64,000 nucleotides of DNA from CAVRCA01 sp963719345 (GTDB lineage: Bacteria; Pseudomonadota; Alphaproteobacteria; Acetobacterales; Acetobacteraceae), in the NCBI GenBank assembly GCA_963719345.1, contig CAVRCA010000003.1, positions 558,001 to 622,000 of the forward strand, written 5' to 3'. The notes under the pieces were generated by a model. It had not been told where the DNA came from, did no database searches, and worked only from the letters and a program-made list of their open reading frames with translations. The translations under genes and the position numbers were made by a program. Positions within the stretch are counted from its first letter, which is position 1, and every line of letters starts with the position of its first letter. This document shows, piece after piece, positions 35,761-45,054 of this stretch.

Positions 35761-37365
35761 TCAATCGGCCGCTTGCGACTGGTCCGCCCGGGTCTCAACC
35801 AGGTGCATGAGGGTGGACAACCGATCCGCCTCGGCGGCGGGCTTGTCGGTGCGGATGCGAGCGACGCGCGGAAAGCGCAGGGCAACGCCGGATTTGTGGC
35901 GGGTCGAGAGCTGGGCGGCGTCGAACGCGATCTCCACCACCAGCGCCTTCTCCACCTCGCGCACCGGCCCGAAACGCGCCGTGGTGTGGTTGCGCACCCA
36001 TTTGTCGAGCATCGCCAGTTCGGCGTCGGTGAATCCAAAATAGGCTTTTCCCACCGGCACCAGCTCGCCCTCCTCGGTCCACAGGCCGAACGTGTAGTCG
36101 GAGTAGAAGCTGCTGCGCTTGCCGTGGCCGCGTTGCGCGTACATCAGTACGGCGTCGATCGTCAGCGGGTCGCGCTTCCATTTCCACCACTGGCCCTTTG
36201 GGCGTCCTGGCACGTAGGCGCTGTCGCGGCGCTTCAGCATCAGACCCTCGATCGAGGCGGCGCGGGCGTCGTCGCGAATGGCGGAAAGGTCTTCGATGGT
36301 GTCGAAAGCGATCAGCGGGGAAAGCGTCATCCGCTCCGGCCGGAGCCGCGCATACCATGCATCGAGCCGGGCACGGCGCTCGTCGAACGACAGCGGCCGC
36401 AGATCCTCCGCGCCGTCGAACAGCATGTCGTAGAGGCGGATGCCGGCGGGAAAGTCGCGCAGCATCTTTGGGTTCACCGCCTTGCGGTTCAGCCGCTGCT
36501 GGAGGTCGGCGAACGGCGCCACCTCGCCGTCGCGGATGACCAGCAGCTCGCCGTCCAGCACCGCCTGGAACTGCATCGCGGCAAGGATGTCCGGGAACGC
36601 CCCGGACACGTCATCGCCGGTGCGGGAATAGACGCGCTTGCCGCCCGGCGTCGCGACGAGCTGCACGCGGATGCCGTCCCACTTCCACTCGGCCCGGTAC
36701 TGGCCGGCATCGAGCGACACCCGGTCCTGCGGCTCCAGCGGGTGCGCCAGCATCGGCGGGCGGAACACCGGCGCGTCCTCCGGGTCGGGGCGCGCGCCGC
36801 GCCCCTCCAGCCAGGCGAACAGCGGAGCGTAGGGCGGCGACAGCCCATGCCACACTTCCTCGACGTCGTCCGGCGCAATGCGTCCCTCGGTCATCTCGGC
36901 CAGCGCGACTTTTGCCAGCCGCGCCGAGACGCCGACCCGCAAGGCCCCGGTGATGAGCTTGAGAAGCGCGAGCCGGACCGAGGGCTCGGACGCGTCGAGC
37001 CAGCCGGCGACGAAGCCCGCGAGTTCGGCCTTCGGCGCGGTCTCCAGGGTCTCGACCACTTCGGCCAGCGTGGGAGGAGCGGCGTTGCTCGGCCGGCCGG
37101 GCCACATCAGCGCCACCGTCTCGGCCAGATCGCCGACGTAGTCGTACGACCACTCGAACAGCACGGGGTCGGTGCGCTGCGCCGCCAGCTCGCGGATCAG
37201 GCCGGGCTTGGCGGCGGTGAACGCCAGCTCGCCGGTGACGGCGGCGAGCCCGATGCCGCGATCGGGGTCGGGCTCGGCCTCGAAGTAGCGCCGCAGCAGC
37301 GCGATCTTGGCGTTGCGCGAAGGCGTGAACACCAAGCGCTCAAGCAGGTCGGCAAAGGCGATCAT
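35761..37365 (-). CDS. ATP-dependent DNA ligase, cisplatin-damage-response (LigC/LigB) type
   Basis: 534-aa ATP-dependent DNA ligase. N-terminal domain about residues 1-205, then the nucleotidyltransferase domain with the adenylated Lys228 in EWKWDGIRVQ, RVYSRTGDDVSGAFPD, DGELLVIRDG, and an OB-fold with motif V/VI (QWWKWKRDPLTIDAVLMYAQ). This bacterial class is usually encoded with an MBL-fold exonuclease, an Lhr-type helicase and a phosphoesterase. The exonuclease directly precedes it, with a 4-base overlap. No helicase or phosphoesterase gene is in the window. Confidence 0.92.
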   Translation of the reverse strand: MIAFADLLERLVFTPSRNAKIALLRRYFEAEPDPDRGIGLAAVTGELAFTAAKPGLIRELAAQRTDPVLFEWSYDYVGDLAETVALMWPGRPSNAAPPTLAEVVETLETAPKAELAGFVAGWLDASEPSVRLALLKLITGALRVGVSARLAKVALAEMTEGRIAPDDVEEVWHGLSPPYAPLFAWLEGRGARPDPEDAPVFRPPMLAHPLEPQDRVSLDAGQYRAEWKWDGIRVQLVATPGGKRVYSRTGDDVSGAFPDILAAMQFQAVLDGELLVIRDGEVAPFADLQQRLNRKAVNPKMLRDFPAGIRLYDMLFDGAEDLRPLSFDERRARLDAWYARLRPERMTLSPLIAFDTIEDLSAIRDDARAASIEGLMLKRRDSAYVPGRPKGQWWKWKRDPLTIDAVLMYAQRGHGKRSSFYSDYTFGLWTEEGELVPVGKAYFGFTDAELAMLDKWVRNHTTARFGPVREVEKALVVEIAFDAAQLSTRHKSGVALRFPRVARIRTDKPAAEADRLSTLMHLVETRADQSQAAD

Positions 37366-38432
37366 GCGGGCGCCTCGGCGGGAGCGGACTCGGCTGCGGC
37401 CTCGGGTTCGACCGGCCCCTCGTCGTCCTCGTCGCTGTAGCCGACCAGGCGCAGCGCCCGGCCGCGCACGCCGCGCTGGCCAACGGAATGGATCAGCGCC
37501 TCCTCGCGGCCATGCGTCACCCAGATTTCCGGCGCGCCCACCTCGTCCACCGTCGCGTTCAGCTCGTCCCAGTCCGCGTGGTCGGAGATCACCAGCGGCA
37601 GTTCCACGCCGCGCGAGCGGGCGCGCTGGCGCACCCGCATCCAGCCCGAGGCGATGGCGACCACCGGCTCGGATAGCCGGCGTGCCCAGCGATCCGTCAC
37701 CGCGCCGGGCGGCGCGAGCACGATGGCCCCCTTGAGTTTGTCCCTCTGGGCTGCCGTTGCCGGCCGCAACTCGCCGAGCGCGATACCCTCTCGCTCATAG
37801 ACGACGCATAGCGGGGCGAGCGCGCCGTGAAGGTAGATCGGATTGTCCCACCCGGCCTCGCGCAATAGCGCAATGAGCCGTTGGCATTTGCCGAGCGCGT
37901 AGCAGCCGACGACGTGGGTGCGGTCAGGGAACAGCCGCAGGCTGGCGAGCAGCCGGTCGATCTCGTGCGCCGGCGGCGGATGACGGAACACCGGCAGCGC
38001 GAAGGTCGCCTCGGTGACGAACACGTCGCAGGGTACCGGCACGAACGGGTCGCAGGTCGGATCGGGCTGGCGCTTGTAGTCGCCGCTGACCACCGCCCGG
38101 CTGCCGCGGTATTCGAGCACCACTTGGGCGCTGCCGAGCACGTGGCCGGCCGGCTCCAGCCAGACCGTGACCTCGCCAAGCCGCAGCCGCTCGCCCCAAC
38201 CGAGCGCCTGCTGCGTTGCCCCGGCGCGGTCCTCGCCCATTCGGGCGCGCATCAGCGCCAACGTGGCCGGGCTCGCGAGCACGGAGCGATGGCCGGGCCG
38301 CGCGTGATCGGAGTGAGCGTGAGTGACGATCGCACGATCGACCGGGCGCACCGGGTCGATGAAGAAGCCGACCGGATGGCAGCAGAGGCCCTCAGGGCAG
38401 ACCGTCAGCCAGGTTTCGGGATGCGGCGGCAT
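37362..38432 (-). CDS. Ligase-associated DNA exonuclease (MBL fold)
   Basis: 356-aa metallo-beta-lactamase/beta-CASP-type nuclease. The zinc motif THAHSDHARPGH is near residue 36, followed by LEPAGHVLGSAQVVLEY and VSGDYKRQPDPTCDPF. The family is defined by its gene partner, the ATP-dependent ligase downstream, whose start overlaps its stop by 4 bases. Its end (DEDDEGPVEPEAAAESAPAE) is an acidic, probably disordered tail. A role in double-strand-break or crosslink repair is known for the family, inferred here. Confidence 0.92.
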   Translation of the reverse strand: MPPHPETWLTVCPEGLCCHPVGFFIDPVRPVDRAIVTHAHSDHARPGHRSVLASPATLALMRARMGEDRAGATQQALGWGERLRLGEVTVWLEPAGHVLGSAQVVLEYRGSRAVVSGDYKRQPDPTCDPFVPVPCDVFVTEATFALPVFRHPPPAHEIDRLLASLRLFPDRTHVVGCYALGKCQRLIALLREAGWDNPIYLHGALAPLCVVYEREGIALGELRPATAAQRDKLKGAIVLAPPGAVTDRWARRLSEPVVAIASGWMRVRQRARSRGVELPLVISDHADWDELNATVDEVGAPEIWVTHGREEALIHSVGQRGVRGRALRLVGYSDEDDEGPVEPEAAAESAPAEAPA

Positions 38433-38489
38433 GCGTCGGATGTGGCGCTGCCCGGGACTCGGTGCCAGGGCCAGCGTTCCGCCGATCCG

Positions 38490-39519
38490 TCAGCGGGCCG
38501 GCTCGGGAAGGAAATCCTGGAGCATGGCCGTTCGCTTCTCGGTCAGCCAAGACCGGATGCTTCGCGGCGACGAAGGCGGTCCAGGCATCCCGGTAGCGCA
38601 GCCAGGCGCGTTGAGTGGATCGGATACCGTCCTTGGTCACGGTGCCCCAGGGGGACGGGTCCGCCCTCTGCTGGACCTGGCGATAGACCGCGTTCAGTTT
38701 CGCATCCGCCGCCTCCAGCTGCTGGGGCGTGAAGGTCGGCGCCTTGTTCTCCGCCAAGCTCCGCAGCATGCCGAGGAAGTCGTCGTCCTGGCCCTGCTTT
38801 TCGTCGATCGACATGGCTGCCCGCGCCGTACCGCTCATGTCGACCTCGTTGTCGGCGCGCGTGTCCGCAAAAACCTTCTCCGCCTTTTGCAGGGCCGCGA
38901 AGGCGCGCCTGTCGGCCTCGCTCCATCGGGCCGTGAGGCTGGCGAAACTCTGCTGGCGCCTGGCGTCGGCGATGCGTGCCTCATGTGCGGCACAGTATCC
39001 TGCGGCGAGCCCGCTGGTGACATCGTCGCAGAAGCTGAAATCCGTCCCGGTCCAGTGCTCCGCCTTCAGCTTGGCGAAGTGCGTGACCCGCCCATCCTGC
39101 TCGGCGGGCGCACCGCCGATCTGGCACGCGAGCGCAATCGCGAGGTCGAGGTTCCGCGCCGCGCCGACGCCGTTGGCGTAGATCGTCATCAGCATGGTGT
39201 CGCCGGAAAACAAGTTTGAGCTGTCCTGCACCGTTTGCCGCTCCAGCAAAGCGCATTGTCGGGCGCGCGCCGGGTCGGCTGGCCGGCCGATGCCGTAATA
39301 GAGATCCTCGGATCGGCATCCCTTCAACGATGCCACCGCCGCGTCGTCCAGCCCAGCCGCGGACGGCAGCGGAACGCGCTTGAGGCCACGGCAGATCGCC
39401 TTGGAGCGGGCGTATTCGGGGCCGGTCGTAATCGGGTCCGTCTCGTCGGCCCAGTTTTCCGCCCGCACCGGAAGCGCGAGCAGCAGCGCCGAGGCCAGGA
39501 CCGCCAAGACCAGTCTCAC
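38490..39519 (-). pseudogene. DUF1311 (LprI-like) exported protein, one frameshift near 38554
   Basis: Exported protein with a signal peptide (VRLVLAVLASALLLALPVRAE is the run; GTG start at 39519). A Sel1-like stretch (TIYANGVGAARNLDLAIALA) is followed by a helical region and the LprI-like tail LNAVYRQV and STQRAWLRYRDAWTAF. After AAKHP the open frame runs on for 45 unlikely residues into the exonuclease gene and stops at 38392. Dropping one base in CCGG (38553-38556) instead gives SWLTEKRTAMLQDFLPEPAR and a stop at 38490, a 342-aa protein that no longer overlaps its neighbour. LprI-type proteins inhibit lysozyme; this role is uncertain. Confidence 0.75.
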
Positions 39520-39605
39520 AGCATGTCTTCCCTGCGGGTGGCGGCGCTGCGATGGGTTCACAGGCCCCCTTGCCACACTCGGACCCGCCGGGCCAAGTGG
39601 CCGCG

Positions 39606-41417
39606 ATGGCGCCCCCACTGCTGCACCTGCAAGACATCGGCCTCACCCTCGGGACCCACCCCTTGCTGGATGGGGCCGAACTCGCCGTCTCCGCCGGGGA
39701 TCGCGTCTGCCTGGTGGGACGCAACGGCTCGGGCAAATCCACGCTGCTGCGCATCGCGGCGGGTCTAATCCAGACCGATTCGGGAACCCGGTTCCTGCAG
39801 CCCGGCGCGACCATCCGCTACCTGCCGCAGGAGCCGGACCTGACGGGATTTTCGTCCACCCTCGCCTATGTCGAGGCCGGTCTCGGCCCCGGCGACAACC
39901 GGCACCGCGCCCGCACCCTGCTGCAGCAGCTGGGACTCGAGGGCGACGAGACGCCCGAGCTGCTGTCCGGCGGCGAGGCCCGGCGCGCCGCGCTGGCCCG
40001 CGTCCTGGCGCCGGCGCCCGACATCCTGCTGCTCGACGAACCGACCAACCACCTCGACCTGCCGGCGATCGAGTGGCTGGAAGGCGTGCTGGGGGGACTG
40101 CGCTCCGGCCTCGTGCTGATCAGCCACGACCGCCGGCTGCTCGAGCGGTTTTCGCGCGCGATCGTCTGGCTCGATCGCGGCCGCACCCGCCGGCTCGACC
40201 AGGGTTTTTCGCAGTTCGAGACTTGGCGCGACGAGGTGCTCGAGCAGGAGGAGCGGGATCGCCACAAGCTGGGCCGAAAAATCGCCGCCGAGGAGGACTG
40301 GCTGCGCTACGGCGTCACCGCCCGGCGCAAGCGCAACCAGAAGCGCCTGGCCGACCTGCACGCCCTCCGCCGCAAGCGGCGCGAGCAGGTCGTCGCCCCG
40401 ACGACGGCGCGGATGCAGGCGAGCGACGCCGAGCTGTCGGGCAAGCTGGTCATCGTCGCCGAACACGTCAGCAAGGGGTGGGAAGGCCGCCCGGTGGTGC
40501 GCGACCTCTCCACCCGCGTCCTGCGCGGCGACCGGATCGGCATCGTCGGCCCGAACGGCGCCGGAAAAACCACGCTGCTCAACCTGCTGACCGGCGTCGT
40601 CCCAGCCGATTCGGGTGAGGTTCGGCTCGGCACCAATCTGGCCGCGGTCACGCTCGACCAGCGGCGCGAAAGTCTCGACCCCACGGCCACGTTGGCCGAC
40701 ACCCTGACCGGCGGCGGCGGCGACAAGGTCGTGGTCGGCGGCCAGGCGCGCCACGTCATCGGCTACATGAAGGACTTCCTGTTTGCCCCCGAGCAGGCGG
40801 GTACGCCGGTCGGCGTGCTGTCGGGCGGCGAGCGCGGGCGGCTGATGCTGGCCCGCGCTCTGGCCCGTCCCGCCAACCTCCTCGTGCTCGACGAACCGAC
40901 CAACGACCTCGACCTGGAGACGCTGGACCTGCTGCAGGAACTGCTGGCCGACTACAACGGCACCGTGCTGCTGGTCAGCCACGACCGCGACTTCCTCGAC
41001 CGGGTGGTGACTTCGGTGATCGCGTCGGAGGGGGATGGAAGGTGGACCGAATACGCCGGTGGCTACAGCGACATGCTGACCCAGCGACGCAGCGCGCTCG
41101 CCGCTCAGCCGACCCGCAAGCGTCCCGAGCCGGCCACGCCCTCGGTTTCGTCACCACCCGACGCAAGGGCCGCCCGGCCGCGCCGGCTTTCATTCAGGGA
41201 CAAACACGCGCTTGACAGCTTGCCGGGCCGGATCGCCGCCCTCCAGACCGACATCGCCCGACTGCGGTCGGCGCTCTCCGACCCCGACCTCTATGCGCGC
41301 GATCCCGCCCGCTTCGGGGTGCAATCGGCCAAGCTCGCCGGCGCGGAACGCGATCTGGCCGAGGCGGAGAACCAGTGGCTCGAACTCGAGTTGTTGCGGG
41401 AAGAGCTGGAGGGCTGA
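39606..41417 (+). CDS. uup: ABC-F family ATPase Uup
   Basis: 603-aa soluble protein with two ABC domains and no membrane part. First domain: Walker A GRNGSGKST, signature LSGGEARR, Walker B ILLLDEPTNHLD. Linker helices follow (LRYGVTARRKRNQKRLADLH). Second domain: GPNGAGKTT, LSGGERGR, LLVLDEPTNDLD. The C-terminal coiled coil (about residues 535-603, IAALQTDIARLRSALSDPDL) is typical of Uup, which binds branched DNA and also acts in ribosome-linked functions. The ATG at 39606 fits the family start; a longer in-frame ATG at 39552 exists. Confidence 0.92.
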   Translation: MAPPLLHLQDIGLTLGTHPLLDGAELAVSAGDRVCLVGRNGSGKSTLLRIAAGLIQTDSGTRFLQPGATIRYLPQEPDLTGFSSTLAYVEAGLGPGDNRHRARTLLQQLGLEGDETPELLSGGEARRAALARVLAPAPDILLLDEPTNHLDLPAIEWLEGVLGGLRSGLVLISHDRRLLERFSRAIVWLDRGRTRRLDQGFSQFETWRDEVLEQEERDRHKLGRKIAAEEDWLRYGVTARRKRNQKRLADLHALRRKRREQVVAPTTARMQASDAELSGKLVIVAEHVSKGWEGRPVVRDLSTRVLRGDRIGIVGPNGAGKTTLLNLLTGVVPADSGEVRLGTNLAAVTLDQRRESLDPTATLADTLTGGGGDKVVVGGQARHVIGYMKDFLFAPEQAGTPVGVLSGGERGRLMLARALARPANLLVLDEPTNDLDLETLDLLQELLADYNGTVLLVSHDRDFLDRVVTSVIASEGDGRWTEYAGGYSDMLTQRRSALAAQPTRKRPEPATPSVSSPPDARAARPRRLSFRDKHALDSLPGRIAALQTDIARLRSALSDPDLYARDPARFGVQSAKLAGAERDLAEAENQWLELELLREELEG

Positions 41418-41556
41418 CGGCTTCGCCGCCGCCGCGCGACTGCTGTCACGCCGATTCCATATTTCCGCCCGGCTGAACGGCTGATAGCTTGTTCCAATAA
41501 ATCACCGTGGGTCGCTCGGCAGTACGCCAGGCCTGAGAATCGCTCGGAGGATACGG

Positions 41557-42906
41557 ATGGCTCTGACACCGAGTTCGGCTGCGTTGCCCGCCGATGCGGA
41601 TGGCGGCGCGCTCGAACGCGAAACGATGAAGCGGGTCACACGTCGGCTCATTCCCCTGTTGATGATCTGCTATTTCGCGGCCTACCTGGACCGGGTGAAT
41701 GTCGGCTTCGCCGCACTGACGATGAACCAGGCGCTCGGTTTCAGCGCCGCCGTGTTCGGCATCGGCAGCGGCATCTTCTTCCTCGGCTATTTCCTGTTCG
41801 AAGTGCCGAGCAACCTTCTGCTGGAGAAAGTCGGGGCGCGCCGCTGGATCGCCCGCATCCTGGTCAGCTGGGGCATCATCTCGGGCCTGACCGCCCTCGT
41901 CTGGAACGAGTGGTCGTTCTACGGCATTCGCTTCCTGCTGGGCTTTGCCGAGGCGGGGTTCTACCCGGGGATCATCCTCTACCTTACCTGGTGGTTCCCG
42001 TCATCCTACCGGTCGCGGATCATCGGCATCTTCATGACGGCGATCCCGATTTCCATCCTCACCGGCTCGATCATTTCCAGCCAGATTTTGGCCCTGCACG
42101 GCTGGCTCGGGCTGCAAGGCTGGCAATGGTTGTTCATCCTCGAAGCCGTACCGCCCGTGGTACTGGGCTTCGTGGTCTATTTCTACCTGACCGACACGCC
42201 GGCGCAGGCGCGCTGGTTGGAGCCGGACCAGCGCACCTGGCTGTCCGGCCGGCTGGACGCGGAACGGGCGCAGCGCGAAGCCGTCCGTCACTATGCATTG
42301 GGCGAGACGTTGCGGAACGGGCGCGTCTGGTTGCTGACCCTGGTGTATTTTGGTCAGAACGTGTCGGGCTACGGGTTCGTGCTGTTCCTGCCGCAGATCG
42401 TCAAGCGGTTCGGCGTCTCGATCGCGCAGACCGGACTGATCTCGGCCATCCCTTACGTCTTTGCCGCGATTGCGATGGTATTGTGGGGACTGCATTCCGA
42501 CCGCACGGGCGAGCGCAACAAGCACGCCGCGGCGGCCTGCTTTCTCGCCTTCGCCGGGCTGGCGGTCTGCGTGTTCCTGGACAACCCCATCCTCCTGATG
42601 GTGGCGTTGACGGTGTCGCAGATGGGCCAGTCCGCGATCGCACCGACCTTCTGGACCTTGCCGACTGCGATGCTGTCCGGTACGGCGGCGGCCGGCGGTA
42701 TCGCGATGATCAACGCGGTCGGCAATCTCGGCGGCTTCCTCGGTCCTTACCTGATGGGCGTGATCCGGGACGGCACCGGCAGCTTCACGCTTGGCCTGCT
42801 GGCGATCGCGATGGGGGCCCTGGTGGGGGGCATCGTGCTTCTGGCCCTCGGGCACGACCGGCGACTGGAACGCGTGCCGGCCGATCACCGCGTCGCAGCT
42901 GAATAG
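41557..42906 (+). CDS. MFS transporter, anion:cation symporter (tartrate/4-hydroxyphenylacetate-like)
   Basis: 449-aa major facilitator with 12 predicted helices. The first loop reads CYFAAYLDRVNVGFAALTMN, the pattern of the ACS family, and GFAEAGFYPGIILYLTWWFP is another hallmark. These import organic acids such as tartrate, phthalate or 4-hydroxyphenylacetate; the substrate here is unknown. TCGGAGGATACGG precedes the ATG. The catabolic enzymes that follow could use its substrate, but orientation differs. Confidence 0.9.
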   Translation: MALTPSSAALPADADGGALERETMKRVTRRLIPLLMICYFAAYLDRVNVGFAALTMNQALGFSAAVFGIGSGIFFLGYFLFEVPSNLLLEKVGARRWIARILVSWGIISGLTALVWNEWSFYGIRFLLGFAEAGFYPGIILYLTWWFPSSYRSRIIGIFMTAIPISILTGSIISSQILALHGWLGLQGWQWLFILEAVPPVVLGFVVYFYLTDTPAQARWLEPDQRTWLSGRLDAERAQREAVRHYALGETLRNGRVWLLTLVYFGQNVSGYGFVLFLPQIVKRFGVSIAQTGLISAIPYVFAAIAMVLWGLHSDRTGERNKHAAAACFLAFAGLAVCVFLDNPILLMVALTVSQMGQSAIAPTFWTLPTAMLSGTAAAGGIAMINAVGNLGGFLGPYLMGVIRDGTGSFTLGLLAIAMGALVGGIVLLALGHDRRLERVPADHRVAAE

Positions 42907-42914
42907 GAGAGACA

Positions 42915-42951
42915 CCAACCCTCTCTCCGGAAGGAGAGGGTTGGGTGAGGG
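42915..42951 (+). repeat. Intergenic palindrome, CTCACCC family variant
   Basis: CCAACCCTCTC and GAGAGGGTTGG form a perfect 11-bp stem around TCCGGAAG, followed by GTGAGGG. It lies just after the MFS stop and may act as a terminator-like hairpin, although it lacks a T-run. Confidence 0.7.
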
Positions 42952-43010
42952 CGAGTGCGGCCCGGACATTCTCTTGGCTGGCGGCTCCGAGATCGATAGG
43001 GTGGCCAGCG

Positions 43011-43277
43011 ATGAAACGAAAGCGCCCTGCCCCGCCCTTGATGATGGCCCAGCTCGCCATTGCCTCATGGGAGACAATCCTTCGGCGTACTCAGCTGATG
43101 GCGAGCGGAAACTGCTCCGCCGCCGAGTATCAGCGCATGGTGACGGAAAAACTGGCGGCCACGCAGGCGGCCAGCTTGGCGCTGATGAGCGGTCGGAGCG
43201 GGGCCGCAATCATGGCCCCGTATCTCAAGCGGGCGCGGGCCAACGCCAAGCGCTTGCGGCCGAAGAAGTCTTCCTAG
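43011..43277 (+). CDS. Small hypothetical protein, phasin-like helical
   Basis: 88-aa basic, mostly helical protein (MKRKRPAPPLMMAQLAIASW, then SAAEYQRMVTEKLAATQAAS, ending RANAKRLRPKKSS). The pattern resembles small alphaproteobacterial phasin-like or granule-associated proteins, but I cannot name a family with confidence. AGGGTGGCCAGCG precedes the ATG. It stands between the MFS gene and the convergent acyl-CoA synthetase. Confidence 0.6.
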   Translation: MKRKRPAPPLMMAQLAIASWETILRRTQLMASGNCSAAEYQRMVTEKLAATQAASLALMSGRSGAAIMAPYLKRARANAKRLRPKKSS

Positions 43278-43366
43278 AACAGGCTGCCGAAGAAGTGGCC
43301 GACATTTTGTGCGGCTCCGGAGGCCCAGTTGCCGACCGCCTCGGTGGCTTTGTCGATCGCTGACGC

Positions 43367-45052
43367 TCAACCCAGCTCGGGAAAGTCCTCCTCGCGGAAC
43401 TCCGCCTCGGCGCGGGTGGGGGTGCCGGCTTGGCGTTCCTCCGCCTGGCGCAGCTCCACCCGGCGGATTTTGCCCGAGATCGTTTTCGGCAGATCGGAGA
43501 ACTCGATGCGGCGCACCCGCTTGAAGGGCGACAGCCGCTCGCGGCAGTGTCGCAGGATTGCCAGCGCCGTCTCGCGGCTCGGCTCGAACCCCTGGGCCAG
43601 GATCACGTAGGCTTTCGGGACGGCAAGCCGGATCGGGTCGGGCGCCGGCACCACCGCCGCCTCCGCCACCGCCGCGTGCTCGATCAGCACGCTCTCCAGC
43701 TCGAACGGACTGATCCGGTAGTCCGACGCTTTGAACACGTCGTCTGCGCGGCCGACATAGGTGAAATAGCCCTCGGCATCGCGGGAAGCGACGTCGCCGG
43801 TGCGATAGAACGCACCGCTCAGGGGCTCGATACTGCCCGCCTCGGTCTGGTAGCCGCGCATCAGCGCCGCCGGCGGCTGGTCGAGCGGGATGCTGATTTG
43901 GCCTTCCTCGGCCTCCCGGTCCTCGGGGTCGAGCAGGGTGATGCGGTAGCCCGGCATCGGCCGGCCCATCGAGCCCGGCTTGATTGCCTGTCCCGGCGGG
44001 TTGCCGACCTGCAACGTCGTCTCGGTCTGGCCGTAGCCGTCGCGCAGGCTCAGGCCCCAGGCGGCGTGGACCTGGTCGAAAACTTCGGGATTGAGCGGCT
44101 CGCCGGCCGAAAGTCCTTCGCGCAGGCTGGTCTGCCAGGCGCGCATGTCCTCCTGGATCACCATGCGCCAGACCGTCGGCGGCGCGCATAGCGTGGTGAC
44201 ACCGTGAGCGACGAGCGCGTCGAGCAGAGCGCGGGCGTTGAACCGCGGCTGGTTCAGCACGAACACCGTCGCGCCGGCGAGCCATGGCGTGAAGAAGGAA
44301 CTCCAGGCGTGCTTCGCCCAGCCGGGCGACGAGATGTTCAGATGCACATCGCCGGGACGCAGCCCGAGCCAATACATCGTGGACAGATGCCCCGCCGCGT
44401 AGCTGCCGTGGCTGTGCAGCACCAGCTTCGGTTTCGCCGTCGTCCCCGACGTGAAATAGAGCAGCAGCGGATCGCTCGCCCGAGTCTCGCCGTCGGGCGC
44501 GAACGTGCCGGCTGCCTCGAATAAATCGTCGTAGCGGTGCCACCCGGGCGGCGCGTCGCCGGTCGCGATGCGGGTCACGCTGTCGGCGAGGCCGGCGATT
44601 TTCGGCGCGTCGGCGGCCGAGGTGATGAGATGGCGCACCCGGCCGCGCGCGACCCGGTCCTCGAGGTCGGCCGCGGTGAGCAAGGTGGTGGCCGGGATCA
44701 CGACGGCGCCCAGCTTCATCGCCGCCAGCATCGTCTCCCACAACGGCACCACGTTGCCGAGCATCAGCAGCATTCGGTCGCCCCGCCCGACCCCGAGCGC
44801 CCGCAGACCGTTGGCGAGCCGGTTGGAGCGCTCGGACAGCTCGGCAAAAGTGAGGCTCGCCGCGCCATCGCCCACGATGCGCAGCGCGATCCGCTCTGCC
44901 GCCTCGCCATGCGCCAATTCCGCCTCGAACCAGTCGAGCGCCCAGTTGAACCGGTCGAGCGTGGGCCAACGGAAGTCGCGGTACGCCGTTTCGTAATCCG
45001 AGCGGTGGGCCAGCAGGAAGTCGCGAGCGGCGCGCAGGTTGGCGGTGGACAT
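43367..45052 (-). CDS. Acyl-CoA synthetase (AMP-forming), medium-chain/benzoate-CoA ligase-like
   Basis: 561-aa class I adenylate-forming enzyme. The P-loop-like motif is YFTSGTTAKPKLVLHSHGSY, the A5-type motif is DGYGQTETT, the hinge is YFTYVGRADDVFKASDYRIS and the catalytic Lys lies in KTISGKIRRVELR. Sequence style is closest to medium-chain or aromatic acid CoA ligases. It ends a tightly packed minus-strand unit: 2 bases separate it from the dehydrogenase gene upstream. The acid it activates is unknown. Confidence 0.92.
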   Translation of the reverse strand: MSTANLRAARDFLLAHRSDYETAYRDFRWPTLDRFNWALDWFEAELAHGEAAERIALRIVGDGAASLTFAELSERSNRLANGLRALGVGRGDRMLLMLGNVVPLWETMLAAMKLGAVVIPATTLLTAADLEDRVARGRVRHLITSAADAPKIAGLADSVTRIATGDAPPGWHRYDDLFEAAGTFAPDGETRASDPLLLYFTSGTTAKPKLVLHSHGSYAAGHLSTMYWLGLRPGDVHLNISSPGWAKHAWSSFFTPWLAGATVFVLNQPRFNARALLDALVAHGVTTLCAPPTVWRMVIQEDMRAWQTSLREGLSAGEPLNPEVFDQVHAAWGLSLRDGYGQTETTLQVGNPPGQAIKPGSMGRPMPGYRITLLDPEDREAEEGQISIPLDQPPAALMRGYQTEAGSIEPLSGAFYRTGDVASRDAEGYFTYVGRADDVFKASDYRISPFELESVLIEHAAVAEAAVVPAPDPIRLAVPKAYVILAQGFEPSRETALAILRHCRERLSPFKRVRRIEFSDLPKTISGKIRRVELRQAEERQAGTPTRAEAEFREEDFPELG

Positions 45053-45054
45053 GA

